A DNA stretch of 64,000 nt, taken from the NCBI RefSeq assembly GCF_001368915.1, contig NZ_CSTE01000003.1, positions 248,001 to 312,000 on the forward strand, written 5' to 3'. The notes beneath the pieces were generated by a model. That model was not told the DNA's origin. It saw nothing but the letters and a program-made list of their open reading frames with translations, and did no database searches. The position numbers were made by a program, and so were the translations under genes. Shown piece by piece: positions 17,839 through 25,131 of the stretch (its first letter is position 1; each line of letters opens with the position of its first letter). Source of the stretch: Haloferax massiliensis (GTDB lineage: Archaea > Halobacteriota > Halobacteria > Halobacteriales > Haloferacaceae).

Positions 17839-19055
17839 TTCGACCGTGGCGACGCGATATCGACGGCGTCCGAGGAGAGGTGCGGCAGTCGGTACACGCG
17901 GTCATCGCGTTCGAGCCGAAGCGTCTCGGTTCCGAACAGTCGGTCGGTGGCGCTCCGGACGCGCTCTAGTTCGGACCGCGGCTCGGAAGCGAGTCGCCAC
18001 TGCGGCCCGAACAGCCGGTCGTAGCCGACGAGTCGCCCGTTCCCGCCGTCCTCGTCGTCGACGCGGTACTCCATCGCCAGATACCGGAACGACCAGTCGA
18101 AGACGCCCAGTGCGGCGAATCCCACCGCAATCACCACGGCTCCCCCGAGCAGTTCGACCGCGACCCCGTCGGTCGTCGCGGTGCTGAACAGGCCAATCAG
18201 CGTCAATCCGGCCACCAGCAGGACCGAAAGCGGGGAGCGAAGCCCGCGGACGACTCCGCCAACGACGACCGCCGACGGCCTCGGTCGGACGAGGTCTGAG
18301 CCGTCCCGCGTGCTCTCGATTCGCTCCCACTCGGGGAGGTCGGGAGCGAGTCCGAGTTCGACCGACGTGCGCTCGTCGTACGCTTCCAGTTGGTCGCGGT
18401 AGACGTCGACGATATCGGCGAGCAGTTTCACCGCGAGGACGAACGCCAGCACGAACGGCGGCGGGGCACCCGCGATGACGAATCCCCCGCCGATGAGGAG
18501 CGCCGAGCCGGTTCCCGCCATCGACACGAGCGCCGACTGAAGCGGTTGCTGCGGCGGGACCGACGCGTAGGTTCCGCTGAGGACGTACCGACCCACGTCG
18601 ACGGCGCGGCCGAAGATAACGGCGAGCACGCCCAAGCCGACAGAGAGCGATTCGGCGTCGGTCATCGTCGTGCCCGTGGTCTCCCCGACGCCGCCGACAC
18701 CGATTGCACCGAAGAGGGCCCAGCCCACGCTTCCGATGGCGAGGGCCACCAGGATGGCCGGGAGATTCGCGACCTGAATCGACAGCGGCAGGACGGGGAG
18801 ACCGATTCGCCCGCGCTTTTCCGACAGAGCACCGAACACGAGCCACGAAAAGCCGTTCGCGTCGTAGGTCGGCTTGCCCTCCGCGAACAGCGCCTCCACC
18901 GCGGCACCGACGAGGCACGCGCCGAGTTCGACCCAGTAGACCGCCAACAGCGCCACGAGCGACCAGTCAAGCGCGAGCACGCCGACGAGGGGCACGGCGT
19001 TGACCGCCATCAACACCGCCACTTTCGCTCGCCGCCTCTCGCTGGGAGTGAGCAT
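17760..19055 (-). CDS. DUF6498-like polytopic membrane protein
   Basis: A protein of 431 residues. The N-terminal two-thirds contains about nine hydrophobic segments, with LLAVYWVELGACLVGAAVEALFA near residue 35, which resembles the haloarchaeal DUF6498 proteins. The C-terminal part (about 335-431) is soluble and charged. The last 27 residues (SNHQLTNGRSGASSATN...) are encoded antisense to the C-terminus of the ABC ATPase gene, so this extension may come from loss of an earlier stop. No function is known. Confidence 0.75.
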   Translation of the reverse strand: MLTPSERRRAKVAVLMAVNAVPLVGVLALDWSLVALLAVYWVELGACLVGAAVEALFAEGKPTYDANGFSWLVFGALSEKRGRIGLPVLPLSIQVANLPAILVALAIGSVGWALFGAIGVGGVGETTGTTMTDAESLSVGLGVLAVIFGRAVDVGRYVLSGTYASVPPQQPLQSALVSMAGTGSALLIGGGFVIAGAPPPFVLAFVLAVKLLADIVDVYRDQLEAYDERTSVELGLAPDLPEWERIESTRDGSDLVRPRPSAVVVGGVVRGLRSPLSVLLVAGLTLIGLFSTATTDGVAVELLGGAVVIAVGFAALGVFDWSFRYLAMEYRVDDEDGGNGRLVGYDRLFGPQWRLASEPRSELERVRSATDRLFGTETLRLERDDRVYRLPHLSSDAVDIASPRSNHQLTNGRSGASSATNSETNSFAGDS

Positions 19056-19176
19056 TGTTAGTGCAGAGACATTTCGCTCGGAACAGTTAGGTGGTCTGAC
19101 TCGCGTCGGGCGGTCGGAACCGCGCCTCCGCGACCGGAAAACAAGATTGATACTGTCAACTAATCATCTAGAATGC

Positions 19177-19524
19177 GTGCGTCCCTTCATTCGATACCTC
19201 GCCTCGCTCGTCGTCGGTCTCGTTGTCGCCGGTGTGGCCGTCTCGGCCGCCGACGCGCCGGGGTTGCTTCCCGTGGCAATCGCTCCGCTGTACGCGGCGA
19301 CGACCGCACTCGTCCTCCGCCACCGCGACGGTTGGGGGCGACTCTTTCGGTTCGGAGACCAACGCTGGAGCGACCGGAAGCGGGGTGCGCTCGGGGGCGG
19401 CATCTGTGCGATCAGTTTCTCGCTGCTGCTCTCCCTCTCGGTCCCGGCTGGCATCACCGGAATCGGGCTGATGCTCTTCGGACAGGCGCTGACGGTCGCC
19501 GACTACGAATCGCTCCCCGGGTAG
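19177..19524 (+). CDS. small hypothetical membrane protein
   Basis: A protein of 115 residues from a GTG at 19177 (VRPFIRYLASLVVG read with Met). It has two pairs of hydrophobic helices separated by a basic loop RFGDQRWSDRKRG. The frame is open further upstream to 19000, but that part overlaps the divergent gene's start and lacks protein-like character. An AT-rich patch at 19144-19172 (GATTGATACTGTC...ATCATCTAG) fits a promoter with a very short leader. No family is recognised. Confidence 0.6.
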   Translation: MRPFIRYLASLVVGLVVAGVAVSAADAPGLLPVAIAPLYAATTALVLRHRDGWGRLFRFGDQRWSDRKRGALGGGICAISFSLLLSLSVPAGITGIGLMLFGQALTVADYESLPG

Positions 19525-19687
19525 TCGCGCGCCGTCGAGACCGGTCGAGAGCGTTTTATCAGATATATGATTGGATGGGCGAAACGGCGCGTACGATGGC
19601 CCCTCCACGGTGGTCGGCGTCGTCCCCACGCTCCGGGAGCTCGCGCACCCGTGAGGCGGGCTTCGGACCTGTCGCTTCAGGGTTGAC

Positions 19688-19772
19688 GACGAGTGAACGA
19701 TGTTAGTCACGAGTGAGCGATGAATGAGCGACGAGTGAGGAGAGAGTGCGAGGTGAACGTGAGTGGGGAGTA
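19688..19772. repeat. degenerate CGA(T/C)GAGTGAG-type short repeats
   Basis: The segment between the small membrane gene and the DUF7521-like gene contains several imperfect copies of ACGAGTGAG/CGATGAATGAG in the same direction. It is probably slippage-derived intergenic sequence. No coding frame crosses it convincingly. Confidence 0.5.
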
Positions 19773-19808
19773 GCCCCGGTGGGACCGCCGCGACGGCCCG
19801 CGAACGGA

Positions 19809-20120
19809 CTACCCTCGCGAATGTAACGAGTAGGCGATGAGGAGGACGCCGCAGAACTGGAACAGCCGCGTGACGAGCGTGAGCGGCTGCTGGTACTGGA
19901 GGCCGATGTAGCCCTGACGCAGGAGCACCGAGCCGACGAAGGCGACGCCGAACGCGACGGCCGTGAGGAGGAACAGCCCCGCGGAGAGCGCCCGCATCGT
20001 CCGGCTGTCGTGACGGCGGTAGCCGCGGTAGGCCTGATAGCCGACGTAGCTCCCGACGAGCGTCGACCCGAGGGCGAGCGCGACGATGAGCCAGTCGAGG
20101 ACGGCCGACGGGGTCGCCAT
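19809..20120 (-). CDS. DUF7521-like small membrane protein
   Basis: A protein of 103 residues starting MATPSAVLDWLIVALALGS. It has three hydrophobic helices with GSYVGYQAYRGYRRHDSRTMR after the first, a layout typical of the small haloarchaeal membrane proteins encoded directly after a winged-helix regulator. It starts one base after the regulator's stop, so the pair is a single operon. A role as a membrane partner of the regulator is inferred from this recurring pairing, not proven. Confidence 0.75.
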   Translation of the reverse strand: MATPSAVLDWLIVALALGSTLVGSYVGYQAYRGYRRHDSRTMRALSAGLFLLTAVAFGVAFVGSVLLRQGYIGLQYQQPLTLVTRLFQFCGVLLIAYSLHSRG

Positions 20121-20121
20121 C

Positions 20122-20493
20122 TCAGAGGTCCTCCCACATCCGTTTGAAGCGGTCGGCGGTGTCGGGTTCCCCCTCGCCGGGGAACGACTCGTCGCCGGTG
20201 CGCGTCAGGGACGCCTCGAACGACCCGTCGTCTAATTCGACGGCGAACTCCGAGAGCGTGGCGGTGTAGACGCTGTAGTGGTTATTACTGGTTCGAATCT
20301 CGGTCTGTTCGTCGAGGAGTCCGTACGCCTGTAATCGTTCCACTCGGCGGTAGACCGTCGGTTTGGACATCTCACACTCGTCGGCAAGCTCTTGTGCGGA
20401 CATTGGTCTGGTACTCGTTGCTGCGAGGATGTCCCGGGCGTACTCGTCACTGAGGAGATCGAGAACATCACCCAACGCCGGATCCTCACTCAC
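20122..20493 (-). CDS. ArsR-like winged-helix transcriptional regulator
   Basis: A protein of 123 residues from a GTG at 20493 (V/M-SEDPALGDVLDLLSDEYA). The winged-helix DNA-binding fold covers about residues 5-75. It has DEYARDILAATSTRPMSAQELADE, then the recognition helix SKPTVYRRVERLQAYGLL, and the wing TEIRTSNNHYSVYTA. The C-terminal 45 residues are acidic. It is co-transcribed with the downstream DUF7521-like gene. Two palindromes sharing the half-site CAGTAC lie upstream (20624-20640 and 20710-20722) and may be its own operators. An ATTAAT-like box near 20517-20523 is the likely promoter. Confidence 0.8.
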   Translation of the reverse strand: MSEDPALGDVLDLLSDEYARDILAATSTRPMSAQELADECEMSKPTVYRRVERLQAYGLLDEQTEIRTSNNHYSVYTATLSEFAVELDDGSFEASLTRTGDESFPGEGEPDTADRFKRMWEDL

Positions 20494-20623
20494 GGTGGTC
20501 GAATGACTGCTCGGCGGATTAATAGGCCCACGGGTTTCCACCCCTGTTGGTCGCGGCGACCGGCTCGGGACGGGGGTGCGGTGGGGCTGTCGGGATAGCA
20601 CGGTGGTTCGGATTACTGCGACG

Positions 20624-20640
20624 GTACTGCGGGGCAGTAC
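20624..20640. repeat. perfect inverted repeat GTACTGC-GGG-GCAGTAC
   Basis: Seven-base arms with a three-base spacer. A further half-site (ATTACTGC) lies ten bases to the left. The site is about 130 bases upstream of the winged-helix regulator gene and shares its half-site with the palindrome at 20710-20722. Confidence 0.6.
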
Positions 20641-20709
20641 GGCGATGCCGTGGAGGGACTGCCGCGTCAGCGATGACCGCGATGGGTGCCGGAGTGCTGT
20701 CAGAGGGCA

Positions 20710-20722
20710 CAGTACGGTACTG
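20710..20722. repeat. perfect inverted repeat CAGTAC-G-GTACTG
   Basis: Six-base arms around one base. It uses the same half-site as the palindrome at 20624-20640, with centres about 84 bases (eight helical turns) apart, which would suit looping or cooperative binding by a dimeric regulator. Confidence 0.6.
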
Positions 20723-20787
20723 CTCGGGAGGGCAGCCCGATATCAGTTCGGCGGGGCCCATCGCAGTTCGACCGACGCGACGTGAGA

Positions 20788-20826
20788 TTATATAAAAAGG
20801 GGGCCAGTTTCTGACCCAGAAACTCG
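20788..20826 (-). terminator. intrinsic-type terminator after the LolA-like gene
   Basis: Reading the minus strand after the stop at 20834, AGTTTCTG-GGT-CAGAAACT forms a perfect eight-base stem (20806-20824). It is followed by GGCCCCCTTTTTATATAAT. A stem followed by a T-run immediately after a stop codon is a strong terminator signal. Confidence 0.75.
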
Positions 20827-20833
20827 CGCGATT

Positions 20834-22018
20834 TCAGGCCGGACAGCCGACGGAGCGACCGACTTCGACGAGGCGGTCCGTCTCGACGCCGGTCCCCCGG
20901 ACGGTGTAGCCGTAGCCGTCGCAGTTCCACGACAGCGACGTGGTCGGCCCGTAGTCGAGCGTCGCCGGCCGCCCGCCGACCGTCGCGTCGCGCTCGTCGG
21001 CGTCGATATCGAGGGTGTAGTTGAACTTCGCGACCGTGAGTTCGCGGCTGCCGGCGGCGTAGCGGAGTCCGACCCCCTCGATGCGGCCGGTGGTCCGCGT
21101 GGCGTAGACCAGTTCGTACGCGGGCGGGACCGTCGGCTCCGGAACAGAAATCGAACTCCGCGCTTCCAAGTCGGCTCTGTTCCGGAACCACTCCGTGTTC
21201 GGTGTCCGCTTGCGCTCTACGGTCGTGTTAGCGTCGATGTCAGGTCGGAACGCGTCGGCCGACAGCGACGCGTCGAACGTCACGTTCGTATACGTCGTCG
21301 TCACCGACCGCCGAGTCCCGTCGGCCGTCCACGCGGTCTGTTTGCGAAGCGGGTAGAACCGCTCGGTGTCGAGCCACAACCGCTGGTGGTAGCCCGCCTC
21401 GCTCCGATTCGTCTCGGGCGCGATGTCGAGGACGTACGCCTCGCGCCCGCCGACGGTATCGGTCTCGACGAACTCGACGGCGTAGCTGCGGTTCGCGTCG
21501 GCTCGCGGGGCGGCACCGGCGTGCCGCGGCACGACGGGGAGCGGTGACACGCCGATGGACTGCGGGCGACCGGCGTCGTCGGTCAGCCCCGCGGCCGCGA
21601 CGAGCAGTTGGAGCCGTTCGGCCGTCCGCGACTCGGCCGGCGGGCCCGTCAGTTCGATGACGGTGACCTCAGCACCGTCTGTGTCGTGAAGCCAGAGCGT
21701 CGACCCGTTCGAGACCTGCCGGTCGTACTGTCGATTCGCGGCGCTCCGGAAGTCCACGCGCTTCCGCTCGGTCTCCGGGACGAGCGTCACGTCGGCGACG
21801 GTCCGGGACGTCGTCGTGCCGTTGGCTCGAACTTCGACCGTCTGCGTTCCGGTGAGCGTGTCGATGCCGCGGTAGCGCTCGGTCACGTTCGCGTCGACCG
21901 AGGGGTTCGCGTCACCTATCGCGCCCCCCGTCGTCCAGAGGACCGCGGAGAGCGCGACGGCGAGAAGCACGAACGCGGCGAGCGTGCGTCGGTTGAGGCG
22001 GAGTGGAGGGCGGGTCAT
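20834..22018 (-). CDS. secreted LolA/DUF4367-like outer-membrane-lipoprotein-carrier fold protein
   Basis: A protein of 394 residues starting MTRPPLRLNRRTLAAFVLLA; a single N-terminal hydrophobic helix serves as signal or anchor. The exterior domain is Thr/Asn-rich with beta character: ERYRGIDTLTGTQTVEVRANG, VDFRSAANRQYDRQVSNGSTLWLHD, GYHQRLWLDTERFYPLRKQTAW and TTYTNVTFD. This 'measure lipid, parse conversion' pattern is typical of LolA/RseB-like beta half-barrels in haloarchaea. Many N-x-S/T sequons (such as NGT, NGS, NRS and NVT) suggest N-glycosylation outside the cell. Its cargo is unknown. Only two cysteines are seen, near the C-terminus (NCDGYGY, VGCPA). Confidence 0.7.
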   Translation of the reverse strand: MTRPPLRLNRRTLAAFVLLAVALSAVLWTTGGAIGDANPSVDANVTERYRGIDTLTGTQTVEVRANGTTTSRTVADVTLVPETERKRVDFRSAANRQYDRQVSNGSTLWLHDTDGAEVTVIELTGPPAESRTAERLQLLVAAAGLTDDAGRPQSIGVSPLPVVPRHAGAAPRADANRSYAVEFVETDTVGGREAYVLDIAPETNRSEAGYHQRLWLDTERFYPLRKQTAWTADGTRRSVTTTYTNVTFDASLSADAFRPDIDANTTVERKRTPNTEWFRNRADLEARSSISVPEPTVPPAYELVYATRTTGRIEGVGLRYAAGSRELTVAKFNYTLDIDADERDATVGGRPATLDYGPTTSLSWNCDGYGYTVRGTGVETDRLVEVGRSVGCPA

Positions 22019-22318
22019 GCTGGTTGCACCCTGACAGGGAGTTCGACTGCGTGTCTGGGAGCCGACGGCTAAATACTTCTGGACGACGGGGACGGTCGAA
22101 CCGACACCGACCGACAGCGATAGCTCCGTCGCGGGGGTCAGTTCGGCCATCCCATCCACTCGCTTTCGCGGGATATCCGGCGTTCGGTCCGAAACGACGT
22201 TCGTGACGCAGTTTCCCGGCGACAAGCACTCGACGTCCGTGAACGAACAGGCATCCGAGTGGTTCACCCGCCGAGTCTCGGGTAGATTAATGCACGCCTA
22301 GGAGGTATACAAACAGTA
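22019..22318. other. divergent promoter region of the LolA-like and histidine kinase genes
   Basis: The 300 bases hold a GATTAATG box at 22285-22292 for the kinase, giving a start site about seven bases before its ATG. GCTAAATAC near 22069-22077 suits the leftward gene. The frame of the LolA-like gene stays open through here but has no credible start or composition. Confidence 0.4.
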
Positions 22319-23884
22319 ATGTCAGACGAGCCGGTTGGATTGTTCGAACACGTCGAAGCCGACCTCATTCTCCGAGAGTTCTTTCAGGAGGTGACCGAAT
22401 ACGCGATATTTCTCCTCGACGCGGACGGGTTCGTGGCGACGTGGAACGAGGGTGCGAAGCGGATCAAAGGCTACGAGCGCGACGAGATTATCGGTCGCCA
22501 CCTCTCCGTGTTTTACCCCGACGAGGGCGACGGCACGTCCCCCGAGACGGTGCTCTCAATCGCCGAATCCGAGGGGAGTTACGAGGAGAAGGGGTGGCGC
22601 GTCCGGAAAGACGGGTCGCGCATCCTCGCGCACGTGACCGTCCGCGCGCTGAACGACGACGCCGGGGAACTCAAGGGCTTCACGAAGATCGTCCGGGACG
22701 TCACAGAGACCTACGAGTACCGACAAGAGTTGGAGCGAAGCCGAGACCGACTCGAACGCACCGAGCAACTGGCCGATATCGGCGGGTGGGAAGTCGACTA
22801 CGAGACCGACGACCTACAGCTGACCGATGGAACCAAACGGCTGGTGGATATCCCGCCCGACGCGGAACTGACGCTCGACGAACTCAGAGACCACTTTCAC
22901 GAAGACGACCACGAGATTATCGACGGGGCTATCGAGGGCGCGCGAACCGACGGCGAGCCGTTCGACATCGAGATGCGAGTGGTAACGGCGACGGGGCGAA
23001 CGCGGTGGGTCCAAGTCCGCGGCGAGCCGACGGGCGACCGGATGAACGTCCGCGGCGCGGTGCGCGATATCTCGGACAGAAAGGAGCGCGAAGAGCGACT
23101 CATGGTGCTGAATCGAGTGCTTCGCCACAACCTTCGGAACAACCTCAACATCGTCAGCGGCTACGCGCGGGAGCTTCGTCGGGACCTCGACGGGGTCGAT
23201 ATCCCGGCGCTGGGCGATGACGACCACAAACGGTTACACGAAACGCTGGAGAACATCAGCGAGACGACCAAGGGCATCGACACGGAACTGCGGACGCTCG
23301 ACAAGTTGGTCGACGCGGCGAGCAAGTTCTCGGCGGACGCGATGGTGTCGAAGACGAACCGAATCATCGAGAACGCCGACGGGCTCATGGCGACCGGCGA
23401 GAAGGCTCGTCGATTCGAGAGCGTCGTGAAGGAGGACGCCGACAGACGCCCGGTTCGCGTCGACGACGTGTTCACCGACCTCAAACAGATCTACGAGCGG
23501 AAATACCCCGAGGTAGAGATTCGACTCGAACCGGGCGAACAGACCGTACTCGCGGGCGAACACTCGCTGTACCTCGCGCTCGACGAACTCGTACAGAACG
23601 CCATCGTCCACAACGACGAGGACTGTCCCGTGGTTGCGGTCGCGTCGCGCCGACTCTCCGGCGAGCGAGTCGCAATCACGGTCGAGGACAACGGCCCCGG
23701 CATCCCGCGGATCGAACGCGAGATTCTGAAACGCGGGAAAGAGACCCAGCTGGCACACGGGAGCGGGATGGGGCTGTGGACCGTCCACTGGTTCGTCACG
23801 CAGTTCGACGGCGAAGTCTCTATCGCGGATCGCGACGAACGCGGGTCGTCGGTCGAAGTGAGGCTCCCCACGCCGGAGAACTGA
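22319..23884 (+). CDS. double-PAS sensor histidine kinase
   Basis: A soluble protein of 521 residues without membrane helices. PAS domain 1 spans about 20-130 (YAIFLLDADGFVATWNEGAK, GFTKIVRDVTE). A short coiled coil at about 131-152 follows, then PAS domain 2 at about 153-255 (IGGWEVDYETDD, MNVRGAVRDISDRKERE). The dimerisation helix has the phospho-acceptor His270 in LNRVLRHNLRNNLN. The ATPase has an N box LDELVQNAIVHND, DNGPGIP, and GSGMGLWTVHW. It phosphorylates an unknown partner; no response regulator is adjacent, as is common in haloarchaea. A GGAGGT lies 12 bases before the ATG, but the TATA box implies a near-leaderless message. Confidence 0.93.
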   Translation: MSDEPVGLFEHVEADLILREFFQEVTEYAIFLLDADGFVATWNEGAKRIKGYERDEIIGRHLSVFYPDEGDGTSPETVLSIAESEGSYEEKGWRVRKDGSRILAHVTVRALNDDAGELKGFTKIVRDVTETYEYRQELERSRDRLERTEQLADIGGWEVDYETDDLQLTDGTKRLVDIPPDAELTLDELRDHFHEDDHEIIDGAIEGARTDGEPFDIEMRVVTATGRTRWVQVRGEPTGDRMNVRGAVRDISDRKEREERLMVLNRVLRHNLRNNLNIVSGYARELRRDLDGVDIPALGDDDHKRLHETLENISETTKGIDTELRTLDKLVDAASKFSADAMVSKTNRIIENADGLMATGEKARRFESVVKEDADRRPVRVDDVFTDLKQIYERKYPEVEIRLEPGEQTVLAGEHSLYLALDELVQNAIVHNDEDCPVVAVASRRLSGERVAITVEDNGPGIPRIEREILKRGKETQLAHGSGMGLWTVHWFVTQFDGEVSIADRDERGSSVEVRLPTPEN

Positions 23885-23997
23885 CGACCGATTCGGACCG
23901 TGCACCACGTTCTGCACGGACGGAGAACTCGGGTCGACAACGACGGCGTTCTGGATTACGGTGGGATGATGAGGCAGACGACGTTCCCCAGATACGC

Positions 23998-24620
23998 TCA
24001 ATTATTTAGATTATCCGGGAGTTTCTGAATTTCTGAACGATGTGGATTATGCGGATATTTCATACTATTTCGATAGCGTCGATTCCGTAGATTCGGTGCC
24101 CACGATTGAAGAGATACGTAACCAGGAACACCCCAATTATTCACATACCTCAAATAATTTGCAATATCCACTGAACTTGGATTACCCACATAATCACCGA
24201 TTCAGCCGCGTCGAATCTGTGTCCGAACGCGAATCGCGGGGAGGCGCTCGATTTTCCAGAGTATCCGAATTATCCAGATACTATCGCTTATCGGGGTTGC
24301 GTAACTCGTCCGCCGTCGCCAAGAAATCTCTCCGAGAGAGATTATGAACGCAGTCTGGGAAATATACATAATTCGGATTACTTGGCTTTGTCAGATAATC
24401 CATATAGCGATGACTAGTCACGGGTGCGGAACTCGGATAACGCATTATATCTGAGTGTCGTGGATTATTCAGATTACCAAAAGTAGGTGAGTGACTCAGA
24501 TACTTCTTCTAGTCGAGAAATCTATCGACTGTCGATTCTCCAGAGAACTCGGGAGCCTCGAATAACCGAGGAAATCTGCTAAATCCACGCTCTCTAGATA
24601 ATCTGAAGTATTCAGATTGT
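23998..24620. repeat. decayed array of GATTATYC/GRATAATC motifs
   Basis: Recurring words include TAGATTATCCGG (24007), GGATTATGCGGATA (24044), AATTATTCACATA (24136), GGATTACCCACATAATC (24179), GAATTATCCAGATA (24267), GGATTACTTGG, AGATAATCCATATA (24392), GGATTATTCAGATTACC (24462) and AATCTGAAGTATTCAGATT (24600). Several occurrences read as a 9-base unit NATTATYCN in tandem, both orientations occur, and the last is a perfect inverted repeat. Spacing is irregular, so it looks like an eroded minisatellite or a cluster of protein-binding sites. Confidence 0.55.
24600..24618. repeat. perfect inverted repeat AATCTGAA-GTA-TTCAGATT
   Basis: Eight-base arms with a three-base spacer, about 50 bases before the deaminase GTG. 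The arm TTCAGATT also occurs at 24468-24475 in the repeat tract. It could be an operator or a remnant of the array. Confidence 0.6.
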
Positions 24621-24669
24621 TCGAGCGCCGTTCGATTTAACTCGCGTTCGAGCGTGGCAGTAGGCGACT

Positions 24670-25131
24670 GTGACGACTCACTTCGACGACTTCGACCACG
24701 AGACACACATGCGCGAGAGTTTCGAGCTCGCTCGGGAGGCCGCCGCTCGCGGCGACGAGCCGTTCGGGTCCGTGCTCGTCCGCGACGACGAGGTCATCAT
24801 GCGCGACTCGAACCGCATCGTGACGGAGTCCGACATCCGACGCCATCCCGAGTTTCACCTCGCCTACCGAGCGTGCCGGGAGTACGACGCTGACGAGCGA
24901 GCGGCGATGGTGATGTACACCAGTACTGAGCCCTGTCCCATGTGCGCCGGCGGAATGGCGACCGCCGGGTTCGCACGCGTCGTGTACGGCGTCGGCGGCG
25001 ACGAAATCGGAGAGTTCGTCGGGTCGGCTCCGGGCGTTCGGTCGGCCGCGGTTCTCGACGGCGTCACCGAAGTCGTCGGCCCTGTGCTGAACGAGGAGGC
25101 CCGGCGAGTTCACCGAGCGTACGAGTGGTAG
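24670..25131 (+). CDS. nucleoside deaminase (CMP/dCMP deaminase fold)
   Basis: A protein of 153 residues from a GTG at 24670 (TTHFDDFDHETHM). It carries the zinc motifs of the cytidine-deaminase superfamily: His59-Pro-Glu61 (the H-x-E zinc ligand and catalytic Glu) and PCPMC with Cys89 and Cys92. The PCPMCAGGMATAGFARVVYG stretch is typical of the guanine/tRNA-adenosine deaminase branch. HPE followed by FHLAYRA departs from the usual HAE-x-A-L, which makes the substrate uncertain. It stands alone, directly after the AT-rich repeat tract. Confidence 0.88.
   Translation: MTTHFDDFDHETHMRESFELAREAAARGDEPFGSVLVRDDEVIMRDSNRIVTESDIRRHPEFHLAYRACREYDADERAAMVMYTSTEPCPMCAGGMATAGFARVVYGVGGDEIGEFVGSAPGVRSAAVLDGVTEVVGPVLNEEARRVHRAYEW

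Larger units (their letters stand above)
20494..20833. other. intergenic region with paired palindromes and a terminator
   Basis: This stretch lies between the start of the winged-helix gene and the stop of the LolA-like gene, both leftward. It carries a terminator at 20788-20826 and palindromes at 20624-20640 and 20710-20722, listed separately. Half-sites GTACTG/CAGTAC recur at least five times within 110 bases. Confidence 0.5.
23885..24669. other. 785-base AT-rich non-coding region with degenerate repeats
   Basis: The region is much lower in G+C than both neighbours and is filled with variants of (G/A)ATTATYC and its complement (listed as a repeat). No gene is supported. The 101-residue frame at 24042-24347 consists largely of translated repeat (DY, YP, NYS steps) and has no upstream initiation signal. 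Confidence 0.55.

Noticed and set aside
20280-20300. A GGTTCGAATC word resembling a tRNA T-loop
   Set aside because: It lies inside the winged-helix regulator coding sequence, with no matching acceptor, D or anticodon arms nearby.
22301-22308. A GGAGGT sequence before the histidine kinase taken as a ribosome binding site
   Set aside because: It is 12 bases from the ATG and the TATA box at 22285 would start the transcript after it, so it is probably not in the message.
24042-24347. A 101-codon frame in the AT-rich repeat tract
   Set aside because: It is a translation of degenerate GATTATYC repeats with no promoter or conserved residues, and the following half matches nothing.
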